A DNA stretch of 64,000 nucleotides. Origin: Actinomycetota bacterium (GTDB lineage: Bacteria > Actinomycetota > Thermoleophilia > Gaiellales > F1-60-MAGs149). Under the pieces are notes generated by a model, which was given only the letters and a program-made list of their open reading frames with translations, ran no database searches and was not told the DNA's origin. The position numbers were made by a program, and so were the translations under genes. Of this stretch, positions 16,771-25,885 are shown piece by piece (positions within the stretch are counted from its first letter, which is position 1; every line of letters begins with the position of its first letter). The stretch lies in assembly GCA_026392355.1 (NCBI GenBank), contig JAPLCF010000031.1, forward strand, positions 30,180 through 94,179. The letters are read 5' to 3'.

Positions 16771-18147
16771 ATGCCGCGTACCGACCGCATCGAGATTGAC
16801 CGCACTCGCCTTGCCGAGCTGATCGCGCGCGAGCGCGCCACTCTGGCGAGCCGCACCACGCAGTCGAAGGTGCTGGCCGAGCGTGCCAACGCGCACATGA
16901 TCGGCGGCGTGCCGATGCAGTGGATGCAGATCTGGGCGGGTCAGCACGCGATCTTCTTCGAGCGCGCCAAGGGCAACCGCATCACCGATGTTGATGGCAA
17001 CGAGCTGATCGACTTCTGCCTCGGCGATACGGGTTCGATGGCGGGGCACTCGCCGGAGGCGACGGTGGCCGCGGTCCAGCGCCGCATGGGTGATCTCGGC
17101 GGCGTCACGACGATGCTGCCGACCGAGGACGCGATCTGGGTGGCCGACGAGCTGTCGCGCCGCTTTGGCATGGACAAGTGGACGTTCTCGCTGACGGCCA
17201 CCGACGCCAACCGTTGGGTGCTCCGCACCGCCCGCCAGCTAACCGGCCGGTCGAAGGTGTTGATCATGAGCTACTGCTATCACGGCTCCGTCGACGAGAC
17301 GATCATCGCGCTGGAGAACGGCGTGGCGACGAGCAAGCCCGGCAACGTCGGCCCGCAGGTCGACCCCGCACAGACGACACGCGTCGTGGAGTTCAACGAC
17401 CTCGCGATGCTCGAGCGCGAGCTCGCCCACGGTGACGTGGCGTGCGTGCTCGCCGAGCCGGCGCTGACGAACATGGGCATCGTGCTGCCCGATCCGGGCT
17501 ACTGGGAGGCCGCGACGAAGCTGATCAAGGACGCTGGCTCACTGCTCGTGATCGACGAGACGCACACGTTCTCGGCGGGTCCCGGCGGCTGCACGCTGGC
17601 GTGGGGGCTCCAGCCCGACATCGTCACGATGGGCAAGAGCATCGCCGGCGGTGTGCCGATCGGCGCATATGGCGTGACGGCCGAGATCGATGCGCGCATC
17701 CAGAGCGATCCGGCAGGCGACTACGTCGACACGGGCGGCGTTGGCGGCACGCTGGCGGGCAACGCGCTGTCGATGGCTGCGGCACGCGGCACGCTCGAGC
17801 ATGTCCTCACCGACGAGGCCTTTACCCGCATGTGCGATCTCGGCGCCAAGATGCTCGAGGGCATGCAGGCCGTGATCGATCGCCACGACCTACCGTGGGT
17901 CGTCGAGGGCCTTGGGGCGCGTGCCGAGTTCCGCTTCTGCGCCGACATGCCGAAGAACGGTACGGAGTCGCACGACGCCCACGACGACGAGGTCGAGGAG
18001 TGGCTCCATCTGGTCACGCTCAATAACGGCATCCTCGTGACGCCGTTCCACAACATGTGTCTCGTCTGCCCGGACACGACGGCAGCCGACGTCGAGCGCT
18101 TGATTGAGGTGCTGGATCAGGCCGCCGCGGAGCTCCGCGCGGCCTAA
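16771..18147 (+). CDS. class III PLP aminotransferase, glutamate-1-semialdehyde aminomutase-like
   Basis: A 458-residue enzyme starting at ATG 16771 (MPRTDRIEIDRTRLAEL). It has the class III features RITDVDGNELIDFCLGDTGS, SYCYHGSVDE, LLVIDETHTF and the PLP lysine K289 in MGKSIAGGVPIGAYG. It groups with glutamate-1-semialdehyde aminomutase and beta-amino-acid aminotransferases rather than ornithine types. No other heme genes are adjacent, so a role in 5-aminolevulinate synthesis is not assured. It meets the cysteine dioxygenase gene tail to tail with 3 bases between. Confidence 0.82.
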   Translation: MPRTDRIEIDRTRLAELIARERATLASRTTQSKVLAERANAHMIGGVPMQWMQIWAGQHAIFFERAKGNRITDVDGNELIDFCLGDTGSMAGHSPEATVAAVQRRMGDLGGVTTMLPTEDAIWVADELSRRFGMDKWTFSLTATDANRWVLRTARQLTGRSKVLIMSYCYHGSVDETIIALENGVATSKPGNVGPQVDPAQTTRVVEFNDLAMLERELAHGDVACVLAEPALTNMGIVLPDPGYWEAATKLIKDAGSLLVIDETHTFSAGPGGCTLAWGLQPDIVTMGKSIAGGVPIGAYGVTAEIDARIQSDPAGDYVDTGGVGGTLAGNALSMAAARGTLEHVLTDEAFTRMCDLGAKMLEGMQAVIDRHDLPWVVEGLGARAEFRFCADMPKNGTESHDAHDDEVEEWLHLVTLNNGILVTPFHNMCLVCPDTTAADVERLIEVLDQAAAELRAA

Positions 18148-18150
18148 GCG

Positions 18151-18750
18151 TCAGGCGAGGTCGGGCGCGATCTCGGCGATCGTGTTGTCGAGGAGTTCCT
18201 TGCGCCCGGGCTCCGGGTAACGCGCAAGGTGTCCCTCGTCGTCGACGCGGAACTGGCCAACCTCGATCAGCGGCGGCGAGTACGAGTGGATCGTGATTGC
18301 GGGACCGCCCTCGTGGTGGGCGACAGAGTGGATGTAGCCCGACGGGCCCTCACGACGATCCCCGGGACGGACGATCACTTCGGTATGGCCGGAGGGCAGC
18401 GTCATCTGCTTCTCGACGACGGCGCCCTCGGCGCCACAGAGTCCGACGGCCGAATGTGAGTGGTCGTGAAAGCCCGTGCCTTGGCCGGACATCCACATGA
18501 TCACCCACGAATCGAGGCGGTCATCTTCGAAGAGCAGGCGATAGCGGCGGCGGACCGGGTCGGCGACGATCAGGTCGCGCCAGATTGCGGGATCGTTCAC
18601 GATCGCCTCGGACAGGTCGGCCAGCTGCGCGGTCGTCAGCGGCGCACCGTTCGTGTCGGGCACGAGCGCGGCGACGGCGGCCTGCACCTCGGCAGGAGGC
18701 GAGACTACTTCGGTCCAGTCTTGGGGGGTGAGGGTATCCGTGGAAGCCAT
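18151..18750 (-). CDS. cysteine dioxygenase family cupin protein
   Basis: A 199-residue cupin starting at ATG 18750 (MASTDTLTPQDWTEV) with a good ribosome site (AAGGAG). The metal-binding HxH of the first cupin motif is in GFHDHSHSAVGL and the third histidine is in IHSVAH. Bacterial type I cysteine dioxygenases of this size oxidise cysteine to cysteine sulfinate with iron and O2; related thiol dioxygenases use 3-mercaptopropionate. A longer frame upstream is antisense to moaC and not coding. Confidence 0.82.
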   Translation of the reverse strand: MASTDTLTPQDWTEVVSPPAEVQAAVAALVPDTNGAPLTTAQLADLSEAIVNDPAIWRDLIVADPVRRRYRLLFEDDRLDSWVIMWMSGQGTGFHDHSHSAVGLCGAEGAVVEKQMTLPSGHTEVIVRPGDRREGPSGYIHSVAHHEGGPAITIHSYSPPLIEVGQFRVDDEGHLARYPEPGRKELLDNTIAEIAPDLA

Positions 18751-18824
18751 GTTCGACTCCTTTCGCGACAGCGCCGTCGGGGGGATGACGCTCCCTGCAA
18801 GCATAACGCGCACCGCCGAGCGCG

Positions 18825-18830
18825 TACACT
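18825..18830 (+). promoter_or_regulatory. candidate -10 box of moaC
   Basis: TACACT followed by exactly 7 bases and the moaC ATG, with no ribosome site between them. The transcript would start at or next to the ATG. The identical TACACT-N7-ATG layout precedes the DUF433 gene at 26757. Confidence 0.5.
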
Positions 18831-18837
18831 CCCGCGC

Positions 18838-19293
18838 ATGACGGATGTCCGCATGATTGACGTTGGCGATAAGCCGATTACCCGCCGCCGCGCGCTGGCC
18901 CGTGCCGAGGTCCACATGACCGACGAAGCGCTGGCCAAGATCGAGGACGGCAAGGTGGCCAAGGGCGATGTGCTCGCGACCGCGCGTGTGGCTGGCATTG
19001 CCGCCGCCAAGCGCACGCCGGACCTCCTCCCGCTGTGTCACCCGATGCTGCTCGACCACGTCCGTGTTGACCTCAGTGTCGATCGCGCTGCCGGTTGCGT
19101 GCGCGTCGAGGCCGAGTGTGCCGTCGAGGGCCGCACCGGCGTCGAGATGGAGGCGCTGGTTTCCGCCAGCGCCGCCGCGCTGTGCGTGCACGACATGCTC
19201 AAGTCGACGGATCCGACGATCTCGATCAACGCGATCGAGTTGTGGGAGAAAGACGGTGGGAAGAGCGGCTCGTGGCGGCGCCCGGAGGCGTGA
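18838..19293 (+). CDS. moaC: cyclic pyranopterin monophosphate synthase MoaC
   Basis: A 151-residue protein starting MTDVRMIDVGDKPITRRRA. It carries the MoaC signatures KRTPDLLPLCHPM, AECAVEGRTGVEMEAL and a C-terminal DPTISI. MoaC, acting with MoaA, forms cyclic pyranopterin monophosphate in molybdenum cofactor synthesis. Its TGA overlaps the ATG of the next Moco gene by one base (TGATG), so the two form an operon. Confidence 0.95.
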   Translation: MTDVRMIDVGDKPITRRRALARAEVHMTDEALAKIEDGKVAKGDVLATARVAGIAAAKRTPDLLPLCHPMLLDHVRVDLSVDRAAGCVRVEAECAVEGRTGVEMEALVSASAAALCVHDMLKSTDPTISINAIELWEKDGGKSGSWRRPEA

Positions 19294-19778
19294 TGCGCGC
19301 CTGCGTGTTGACGGTTTCGGACGGCGTCTTTCACGGCGCGCGCGAGGACGGCTCTGGCGATGTGCTCGCCGAGAAGGCCGTCATGAGTGGCTTTGAGATC
19401 GCCGCGCGCGTGACGGTCCCTGATGAGGCCGACCAGATCGCCGCACAGGTGTCGGCCTGGGCCGACGCCGCCGACGCGCCCGAGCTCGTGCTCGTCACGG
19501 GTGGCACGGGCTTCGCCCCGCGCGATGTCACCCCCGAGGCGCTCGGTCCGATCTACGACCGCAAGACGCCGGGTATCGACGAGGCCATGCGCGCGTTCTC
19601 GATGCAGGTCAAGCCGCACGGCATGCTCAGCCGCGGCGTCTCCGGCATTCGCCGCTCCACGCTTGTGCTGTCGTTCCCCGGCAGCCCGAAGGCGTGCGGC
19701 GAGCTGTTCGATGTCGTCGAGCCGGTACTCAACCACGCGCTCGAGCTGTTGCGCTCGGCACCGACCGAGCACCTCTAG
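19293..19778 (+). CDS. moaB: molybdenum cofactor biosynthesis protein MoaB/MogA
   Basis: A 161-residue protein starting MRACVLTVSDGVFHGARED. The molybdopterin-binding fold signatures are VLVTGGTGFAPRDVTPEA and SFPGSPKA. MoaB and MogA adenylylate molybdopterin before metal insertion. It follows moaC with a one-base overlap. It ends 3 bases from the stop of the leftward CocE-type pseudogene. Confidence 0.92.
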   Translation: MRACVLTVSDGVFHGAREDGSGDVLAEKAVMSGFEIAARVTVPDEADQIAAQVSAWADAADAPELVLVTGGTGFAPRDVTPEALGPIYDRKTPGIDEAMRAFSMQVKPHGMLSRGVSGIRRSTLVLSFPGSPKACGELFDVVEPVLNHALELLRSAPTEHL

Positions 19779-19781
19779 GCG

Positions 19782-21441
19782 CTACGACGGGTTCGGCGCG
19801 ATCGGAACCCGCAGCACGTTGCGATGCTCGGGCCCGAGGTGCACGCGGGTCGTGCCGGCGGAATCGGGCACGTAGCGTGCCGGCATTTGACCACTGACCG
19901 GATTGCACGGGAAGAGCCACGTCGAGCGGAGCTCAAGCACGAGCTCATCACCAGCTCGGAGGCGGGTTGCCTGCGGCAGGAGGGGGATCGACAGGTTGAC
20001 GAGCTCGCCCGGCGCGACGGGCTCCGCGCGCGTGTGCGTGCACCGGCAGCCAATCGAGCGAGCGTTCCTGGTCGAGCGCACGGTGCGACACGCGGAGCCA
20101 GCCGTGCGTTACGACGTCGCGGTCGAATCCGTAGGAGCCTTCGAACGGCACCTCGACGCCGTCGCGGACAAGGCGCACGGCAGCCAAGACGGTCGCGTCA
20201 TCGGTGTTGTCGAGTGAGACGGCGAGGTCGAGCACCAGAGGGCCGATCAGATCGATGTCGCGTGGCGCGCGCCAGGCGAACCGCGTCGTACCGTCGGCAT
20301 TGGCCCACTCGGCTGTGCCACTGGATCCGGCCTACGTGTCGCCGAGCACGCCGCCGGGCTGGAGATGGAGGTCGGTCCACGCGACATCCGGCGGCGGCCA
20401 GTCGGGCGCGTGGCGGATCTCGACCGGGTTGGGCCCGCCGTCGTGCACCGCGATGCGCACGGGTGGTTCGTTCTCCCAGCCGTTGTTCGCGTCGCGCAGG
20501 AAGTGGTCAAAGAATCGCAGTTGCGCGTCCTTGGCTTGGGCCGAATAGAACGTCGACCACTTGCCGCTGCGGTGGGTCCACAGCCACTTGCGCTGGGAGC
20601 CCGTGCGGCGGAACGCCTCGAACGAGCCGCGGGAGTGGAGGAGGTGGTCGGAGAAGCTGCCGCACACGAGCATCGGCACCTCGATCTGCTCGAGCGCCGG
20701 ATTGCGCGATCGCCACCAATCGTCGATCAGCGGTCGAGCGCGCTGTTCGGCGAGGGGATCCTCCGTCACCCGGCCGCCCTTGAGGGTCATCTTGCTCCAC
20801 ATGGCGAGGAATCCGTTCTCGCGCACACCCCCGGGGCATGCGAAGTCGCGGTACATGTCCGTGAAGCCCTCCCACGGACAGATAGCTGCGAGGTGCGGTG
20901 GCCGCGTGGCGGCCGCGCGGTACTGCGAGATCGCGAGGTAGGAAACGCCAAGCAACCCGACGCGACCCGTGCACCACGGCTGCGCCGCAACCCACTCGAT
21001 CACGTCGTGCTCGTCATCGCCTTGCTGGTCGGAGAGCAACGCACCCGTGCCATCGGATTTCCCAAAACCGCGCAGATCCAGATTCACGACGGCGAAGCCC
21101 TGCGGCACCCAGAAGGCGGGGTCTGGTCCTTCCCATCCGGTCCAGGCAGAGAACTCGATCGGTTCGGGCTGGTGAAAGACCCGGTACTGCATCGGCGGTT
21201 GGTAGCGCCCGAGGCGCCGTTGCGGGAGCGCATCCTTGCCGTACGGGTGCGCACACATCACCACCGGGACGGGTTCGCCCGATGCGGGGCGAAAGACGTT
21301 GGCGCGAAGGATCGTCCCGTCGCGTACGGCGATGGGCACGTTCCAGTCGACGACCACGCCGCTGGGCGGGTCGGAGATGACAACGCGCGGGCGGACGATG
21401 CCCGCCAGGCGCCGGGCGACGCGTGCAGGCGAGACGGTCAT
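19782..21441 (-). pseudogene. CocE/NonD family hydrolase, interrupted by a stop and a frameshift
   Basis: Reading starts at ATG 21441 (MTVSPARVARRL), overlapping the ABC permease stop (ATGA). The alpha/beta hydrolase domain is intact: the nucleophile serine is in LGVSYLAIS, with SDHLLHSRGS and LWTHRSGKW around the acid and histidine. A TAG at 20332-20334 ends the frame after 369 residues. Homology continues in the same frame past the stop (GSSGTAEWANADGTTRF), then shifts frame in a CG/TG-repeat tract at about 20025-20040. The jelly-roll C-terminal domain finishes at 19782 (VLRVPIAPNPS). Family proteins (Xaa-Pro peptidases, cocaine esterase-like) need this C-terminal domain. The truncated 369-residue form could still be made. 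Confidence 0.75.
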
Positions 21442-22199
21442 CCGCGCCTCGGCGTCCAGCGGAAGCGCCATGAGGCGATGATCAGCCCGACCGCGCCCCA
21501 GGCGACGAGGAGCCCCAGCGACCGCCACGGCAATGTTGTCGCCGGGACGTACGCCCACGTGGCGACCTTCACGAACGGGGCGACGGGGAGCCATGACGCG
21601 ATGTTGCCAAGCCAGCTCGGCAGCGACTCGATCGGGACGAAGACGCCGGAGATGAAATACAGCGGCAGCACGACGACGTTGGCCAGCGGCGGTGCGGCCT
21701 CACTCGACGGCGTCAGCGCGGCGAGCATCATGCCGAGGCACGAGAACGCGATGGCGCCGATCAGGACGCTGGCGACGAGCCACGGCAGGTAATCGAGCTC
21801 GACGCGGACGCCGTAGGCGAAGCTGCCGAGTGCGAGCATCACGATCACCATCAGGATGGCGATCACGAGCGAGGTGACAACCTGGCCGATGATCAGCACC
21901 CAGGCCGGGGCCGGGGTGCCACGCACGCGCTTGTAGGTGCCGGTCTCGCGACGGTTGACGACGGTGATCGCGAGCGCGACGAAGCTGGCGCTGATGACGC
22001 CCATCACCATGAAGGCCGGCACCTGCAGGTACGACTGCGCGACGACGTCGCCACCGGCCAGCGTGACCGACTGGCCGCCGAAGATCGCCTCGAACAGGAC
22101 GAGGAAGATGACCGGCAGAAAGACGGTGAAGAACAGCGTCTCGGGGCGGCGCGTGAACGCCAGGAGGTCGGCACGCACCTGTTCGCGGAGCATGTTCAC
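21438..22199 (-). CDS. ABC-2 type transporter permease
   Basis: A 253-residue membrane protein with about six helices and the ABC-2 permease pattern, including a loop with NRRETGTYKRVRGTPAPA after the second helix and a C-terminal FISGVFVPIESLP segment. It probably works with the adjacent ATPase to export a drug or lipid. Its ATG overlaps the ATPase stop and its TGA overlaps the ATG of the hydrolase pseudogene, so the three genes form one operon. Confidence 0.9.
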   Translation of the reverse strand: MNMLREQVRADLLAFTRRPETLFFTVFLPVIFLVLFEAIFGGQSVTLAGGDVVAQSYLQVPAFMVMGVISASFVALAITVVNRRETGTYKRVRGTPAPAWVLIIGQVVTSLVIAILMVIVMLALGSFAYGVRVELDYLPWLVASVLIGAIAFSCLGMMLAALTPSSEAAPPLANVVVLPLYFISGVFVPIESLPSWLGNIASWLPVAPFVKVATWAYVPATTLPWRSLGLLVAWGAVGLIIASWRFRWTPRRG

Positions 22200-23110
22200 G
22201 ACGCGGCCTCCGCCTGGTCGCCGGCGATCGCGAGGAAGACATCCTCGAGCGTGGGGCGCTCGACGGTGAGCCCCTCAAGCTCGAGCCCACGGCCCTCGGC
22301 CCAGGAGCAGAGCTTTGCCAAGTCGGGCGTCGGTGCGGTCGTCTCGATGCGCACCTCACCGCCGGTCAGGAGCGCGGGCTTCGACAGCTGCGGCAGCGCG
22401 TCGAGTGCGAGACCCGTCGGGAGAACGAAGCGAATCTCGACGTCACCGCGTAGGGCCTGCAGCTCGGCGGGCGTGCCGAGCGCCGCGACCTTGCCGTCAC
22501 GCATGACGGCCACGCGGTCGGCGAGCACCTGCGCCTCGTCCATGTAGTGCGTCGTCAAAAAGACGGTGGTACCGAGGTCTCGCAGGCCACTGATGACATC
22601 CCAGAACTGGCGGCGAGCGTCGGGGTCAAAGCCGGTGGTGGGCTCGTCGAGAAAGACGAGTTCGGGGTTGCCGATCAGTGCCACACCGACGTCGAGGCGG
22701 CGCTGCTGGCCACCCGATAGGCGGCCGGCGCGCTGGTCGGTCTGCTCCTCGAGCCCGACGAGGGCGATCACCTCGTCGACGCCGCGGGGGTGCGGGAAGT
22801 ACGCGGCGTAGAGGCGGAGGGTCTCGCGCACCGTCAGCGCGCCGAGCGGCCGGCTCTCCTGCAAGACGATGCCGAGCTTCGCGCGCCAGTCGGCACCGGC
22901 GGTGGCCGGGTCCTCTCCGAGCACGAGCACGTCGCCGCCGTCACGCTCGCGGTAGCCCTCGAGGATCTCGGTCGTCGTGGTCTTGCCTGCGCCGTTACGC
23001 CCGAGGAACGCCAGCACCTCACCGCGCTGCACTTCGAGATCCAAGCCGTCGACGACGTTGCGGTCGCCGTAGCGCTTGATCAGGCCAGTCACGGAGATGG
23101 CGGGAGTCAC
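22196..23110 (-). CDS. ABC transporter ATP-binding protein (DrrA-like)
   Basis: A 304-residue ATPase with Walker A GRNGAGKTTT, signature LSGGQQRRLDVG, Walker B LVFLDEP and switch histidine in LTTHYMDEAQ. A C-terminal extension of about 90 residues after the nucleotide-binding domain is usual in DrrA-type exporters of antibiotics and lipids. It is divergent from the UbiA-type gene. Confidence 0.92.
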   Translation of the reverse strand: MTPAISVTGLIKRYGDRNVVDGLDLEVQRGEVLAFLGRNGAGKTTTTEILEGYRERDGGDVLVLGEDPATAGADWRAKLGIVLQESRPLGALTVRETLRLYAAYFPHPRGVDEVIALVGLEEQTDQRAGRLSGGQQRRLDVGVALIGNPELVFLDEPTTGFDPDARRQFWDVISGLRDLGTTVFLTTHYMDEAQVLADRVAVMRDGKVAALGTPAELQALRGDVEIRFVLPTGLALDALPQLSKPALLTGGEVRIETTAPTPDLAKLCSWAEGRGLELEGLTVERPTLEDVFLAIAGDQAEAAS

Positions 23111-23162
23111 GGGCGCATCCTACCGCCGCGCCGGATCACCGTGGAGCGCGAAGATCCCGGTG

Positions 23163-24032
23163 ATGGAGTCCGCCGCCCGACCGAGCCTGCCGCGCCGCCT
23201 GGCGAATCTCGTGCGCCTCGAGCATTCGCTGTTTGCGCTGCCGTACGCGCTCGTCGGCGCGCTGCTCGCCGCTGACGGCCTGCCGCCGCTGCTCGAGCTG
23301 CTCTGGGTTGGCATCGCAATGGTTGCGGCGCGCACGCTGGCGATGGGCCTCAACCGCCTGATCGACGCCGAGGTCGACGCGCGCAATCCGCGCACTGCGG
23401 GGCGCGAGATTCCTGCAGGCCTCGTCACCAAGGGCCAGGTCGTCGGCCTCTGCGTGCTCTCGCTCGTGGTGCTGATCATCGCGTGCTTCAACCTCGCGCC
23501 GATGACGCGCTGGCTCTGGCCGTTCGTGGTGATCCCGTTCCTGATCTACCCGTACATGAAGCGCTTCACGTGGGCGTGCCACCTGTGGCTCGGCCTCTGC
23601 ATCGGCCTGGCACCGGTCGCCGCGTACGTCGCGATTTCCGACACGTTGCCGCTCGCCTCGTTCTGGCTGCTCGGCGTCGTCGGCTTCTGGATCGCAGGCT
23701 TCGACATCATTTACGCGACGATGGACGTCGAGAGCGACCTCGCCGAAGGCATTCACTCGGCACCCGCCGACTTCGGCATCGGCCGTGCGCTCTGGTTTGC
23801 CCGCGTGCTCCACCTGCTGAGCATCGTCTCGATGATCGGGGTCGGCGTCTGGGCGGGTCTCGCCTGGCCGTACTGGATCGCCGTCGCAGCCTGTGCCGCG
23901 CTGTTGATCTACGAGCACGCGATCGTGCGCGAGAACGACCTCTCGAAGGTCAACCAGGCGTTCTTCAACGTCAATGTGATCCTCGCGTTCCTGTATCTCG
24001 CAGGCGTGGTCGCAGCACTCATCGTCGGGTGA
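23163..24032 (+). CDS. UbiA family prenyltransferase (4-hydroxybenzoate polyprenyltransferase-like, MqnP type)
   Basis: A 289-residue membrane protein with about eight to nine helices, starting at ATG 23163 (MESAARPSLPRRLANL). Both aspartate-rich motifs that bind the Mg-prenyl-diphosphate are present: NRLIDAEVDARNPRT and FDIIYATMDVESD. The enzyme joins a polyprenyl chain to an aromatic acceptor. In bacteria without ubiquinone, proteins of this kind often serve the futalosine menaquinone route, which the amidohydrolase at 8097 might also serve. That role is inferred. Confidence 0.87.
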   Translation: MESAARPSLPRRLANLVRLEHSLFALPYALVGALLAADGLPPLLELLWVGIAMVAARTLAMGLNRLIDAEVDARNPRTAGREIPAGLVTKGQVVGLCVLSLVVLIIACFNLAPMTRWLWPFVVIPFLIYPYMKRFTWACHLWLGLCIGLAPVAAYVAISDTLPLASFWLLGVVGFWIAGFDIIYATMDVESDLAEGIHSAPADFGIGRALWFARVLHLLSIVSMIGVGVWAGLAWPYWIAVAACAALLIYEHAIVRENDLSKVNQAFFNVNVILAFLYLAGVVAALIVG

Positions 24033-24050
24033 GCCAGCCGACGTTCGCCC

Positions 24051-24078
24051 TTGGCGAGCTTTGGTGGTCGCCTACGAT
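24051..24078 (+). promoter_or_regulatory. promoter of the secreted protein gene at 24086
   Basis: TTGGCG (24051-24056), a 16-base spacer, then TACGAT (24073-24078). The ATG at 24086 is only 7 bases beyond the -10 box and there is no ribosome site, so the message is probably leaderless. Confidence 0.55.
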
Positions 24079-24085
24079 CCACGGT

Positions 24086-25234
24086 ATGCGCAATCGCATC
24101 CTGCTCACGCTGCTGCTCGCTCTGATCGTCGCTGCCGTCGCCGCGCCGGCACAGGCGGCCACGACGGGATGCGACCTCACCGGCGACACCCGCCGCGCCA
24201 ATGACTGCATCACGCACTCCCATGTCGGCGCCACGGCCGACGGCCGGATGCGTCCCGGCGACACGATCACGATCCGCCAGCGCATCGCCGATTCGCTGCG
24301 CGGGCGCCCGCTGGTCGTTGAGGTGCAGATGCGGCGCGTTGCTCGCGACGGGAAGAAGGGGCCATGGGTTGGTCTCCGCCGCTCGCGCTGGTCCGCGGCC
24401 GATTCGGCAGCCCACGCGACCCGCACGATCGACGTCTGCCGTGCGAAGCTCGCCGGGCGTTACGAGTTCCGCACCGCGGTTCGTGTGCCGCGCTCGGGGC
24501 TGATGGGTCGCACAGCGCGCCAGGTCACGGGAGAGATCGCCGTTAGTGCGCCGACGATGGTGGCGTTGCCGCAGGGGGTGTTCTCCGGCGCGTGTCCGAA
24601 CTCGCCGGACGACGAGATGATCATCGAGTACTTCAATCAGATCGAATTCAGCGAGGACATCTACTTCAACATCATCGACCAGGGGACGTCATTCGCGCTC
24701 TCGCTGAGCTGCCCCCCGCAGCAGTCCCCGGACTTCCCGCCGCCCGCGTTTGGCATGTACATGGGGCTTCATGGCGCGCAGTCTGGTGTCGCATGCAACG
24801 GAAGTGCCTTGATTTTTGACAAGGCGACGCTAAATCGCGGCGGGTATTACGGGTGTGGAATGCGAGGAATGTTGCCGATGTGCACCTTCGATATCTTCGC
24901 CTACAACGAGATCACGCAGGCCATCTTCAGCGACACGCTGCTACAGGTCACGTTCCCGGGCATCACCACCGCGTATACCCCCAGCACCGACCCGTCTAAG
25001 TGGCCGACCACGACGATCATCCCGAATCTCAACCCGGCCACGCTCCCGCTCTGCCCGTCGAATTTCAATCCCTGCGTGCTGGAAGGCACCTGCACGCTGA
25101 CGTCGTCGAAGACCGGTTCGCTCACGCTTTGCGACAGTGCGGACGGCTCGTCGTGCACCGCTCCGCCGGTGAACAACACGTACTCCTACAACGAGAACGT
25201 GTATTTCCAGACGGCCATCCAGGCGCCGGCCTAG
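24086..25234 (+). CDS. secreted protein of unknown function
   Basis: A 382-residue protein starting at ATG 24086. Its Sec signal peptide (RILLTLLLALIVAAVAAPA) is probably cleaved after AQA. The first half resembles an immunoglobulin-like beta domain (GDTITIRQRIADS, GRYEFRTAVRVP). The second half holds many cysteines (for example GACPNSPDD, LSCPPQQS, GCGMRGMLPMC) consistent with disulfides outside the cell. I do not recognise the family. A frame extending upstream overlaps the prenyltransferase gene and is not coding. Confidence 0.72.
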   Translation: MRNRILLTLLLALIVAAVAAPAQAATTGCDLTGDTRRANDCITHSHVGATADGRMRPGDTITIRQRIADSLRGRPLVVEVQMRRVARDGKKGPWVGLRRSRWSAADSAAHATRTIDVCRAKLAGRYEFRTAVRVPRSGLMGRTARQVTGEIAVSAPTMVALPQGVFSGACPNSPDDEMIIEYFNQIEFSEDIYFNIIDQGTSFALSLSCPPQQSPDFPPPAFGMYMGLHGAQSGVACNGSALIFDKATLNRGGYYGCGMRGMLPMCTFDIFAYNEITQAIFSDTLLQVTFPGITTAYTPSTDPSKWPTTTIIPNLNPATLPLCPSNFNPCVLEGTCTLTSSKTGSLTLCDSADGSSCTAPPVNNTYSYNENVYFQTAIQAPA

Positions 25235-25274
25235 CTGTTCTGCTCATGAGAACCCGTGAGACGGTTCTTTTGTC

Positions 25275-25398
25275 GATCGGGTGTGGATGTTCCAAAGGGG
25301 TCAGACCCTTTTGGAACATGAGCGACGCTGTCGGCCTGCCGTGAACGGCTGAGATGTTCCAAAAGGGTCTGACCCCTTTGGAACATCCACACCCGATC
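25275..25398. repeat. 124-bp element: perfect 45-bp inverted repeat with nested palindromes (REPIN-like)
   Basis: The left arm at 25275-25319 and the right arm at 25354-25398 are exact reverse complements over 45 bases, separated by 34 bases. Within each arm, the inner 33 bases (starting at ATGTTCC and ending at GGAACAT) form a second near-palindrome around GGGTCWGACCC. The element fills the gap between two convergent genes, where a long hairpin could end transcription from both sides. The layout resembles REP doublets moved by RAYT transposases, but no transposase is nearby. Confidence 0.85.
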
Positions 25399-25465
25399 AC
25401 CGCCACGAAGCGCGTTGGCGCGTGACGTCGCAGAGGTTCATGTGCTGAACACCTGGCTGCCCAGG

Positions 25466-25885
25466 TCAGGCGACGATCGACGCCACGAGCCGTGCCCGCA
25501 GGTCGTCGGGCAGGCGCTTCGACTCGGTGTGCTCGGGATTGGTGTGCACGAGCACGCCGCGCGCACTGGCGCACAGGCGGTCGTCGCTCGAAGCGTGCAC
25601 GGTCTCGCGCAGCGTGATCGACGAGTTGCCGACGCTCTCGACCTCGACCTGCACGATCGCGTCGCCGTCCTCCTGCGTCATCTGCGAGACGAAGTCAATC
25701 GAGACGTGGCGCACGACGAACTCGGTCAGCTCGGTGATGCCCTCACCGAGTGCGTTCTCCAGCCACGCGTCGCGGCCCTCCTCGAGGTAGTTGAGGAAGA
25801 CGGCGTTGTTGACGTGGTTGAAGCCGTCGAGGTCGCGCCAGCGGATGGGCACGACCTTGCGGCCGGGTTCGATCGGGGTGGTCAT
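25466..25885 (-). CDS. acyl-CoA thioesterase, 4HBT hotdog family
   Basis: A 139-residue hotdog protein starting at ATG 25885 (MTTPIEPGRKVVPIRWRDLD). It shows the 4-hydroxybenzoyl-CoA thioesterase signature DLDGFNHVNNAVFLNYLEEG, with the Asp, His and Asn of the active-site loop. It hydrolyses an acyl-CoA of unknown chain. The ATG overlaps the phzF stop (ATGA), so the two are co-translated. Confidence 0.88.
   Translation of the reverse strand: MTTPIEPGRKVVPIRWRDLDGFNHVNNAVFLNYLEEGRDAWLENALGEGITELTEFVVRHVSIDFVSQMTQEDGDAIVQVEVESVGNSSITLRETVHASSDDRLCASARGVLVHTNPEHTESKRLPDDLRARLVASIVA

Noticed and set aside
16717..17049. N-terminal extension of the HisC-like gene to 17049
   Set aside because: The extra residues lie antisense to the class III aminotransferase gene and lack homology; ATG 16716 gives the family's usual length.
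18751..18837. Molybdenum cofactor riboswitch upstream of moaC
   Set aside because: Only 87 bases separate the divergent genes, and a -10 box 7 bases before the ATG leaves no room for a leader RNA.
25259..25400. Insertion sequence
   Set aside because: The inverted repeat is striking, but there is no transposase, no room for one (34-base centre) and no visible target duplication.
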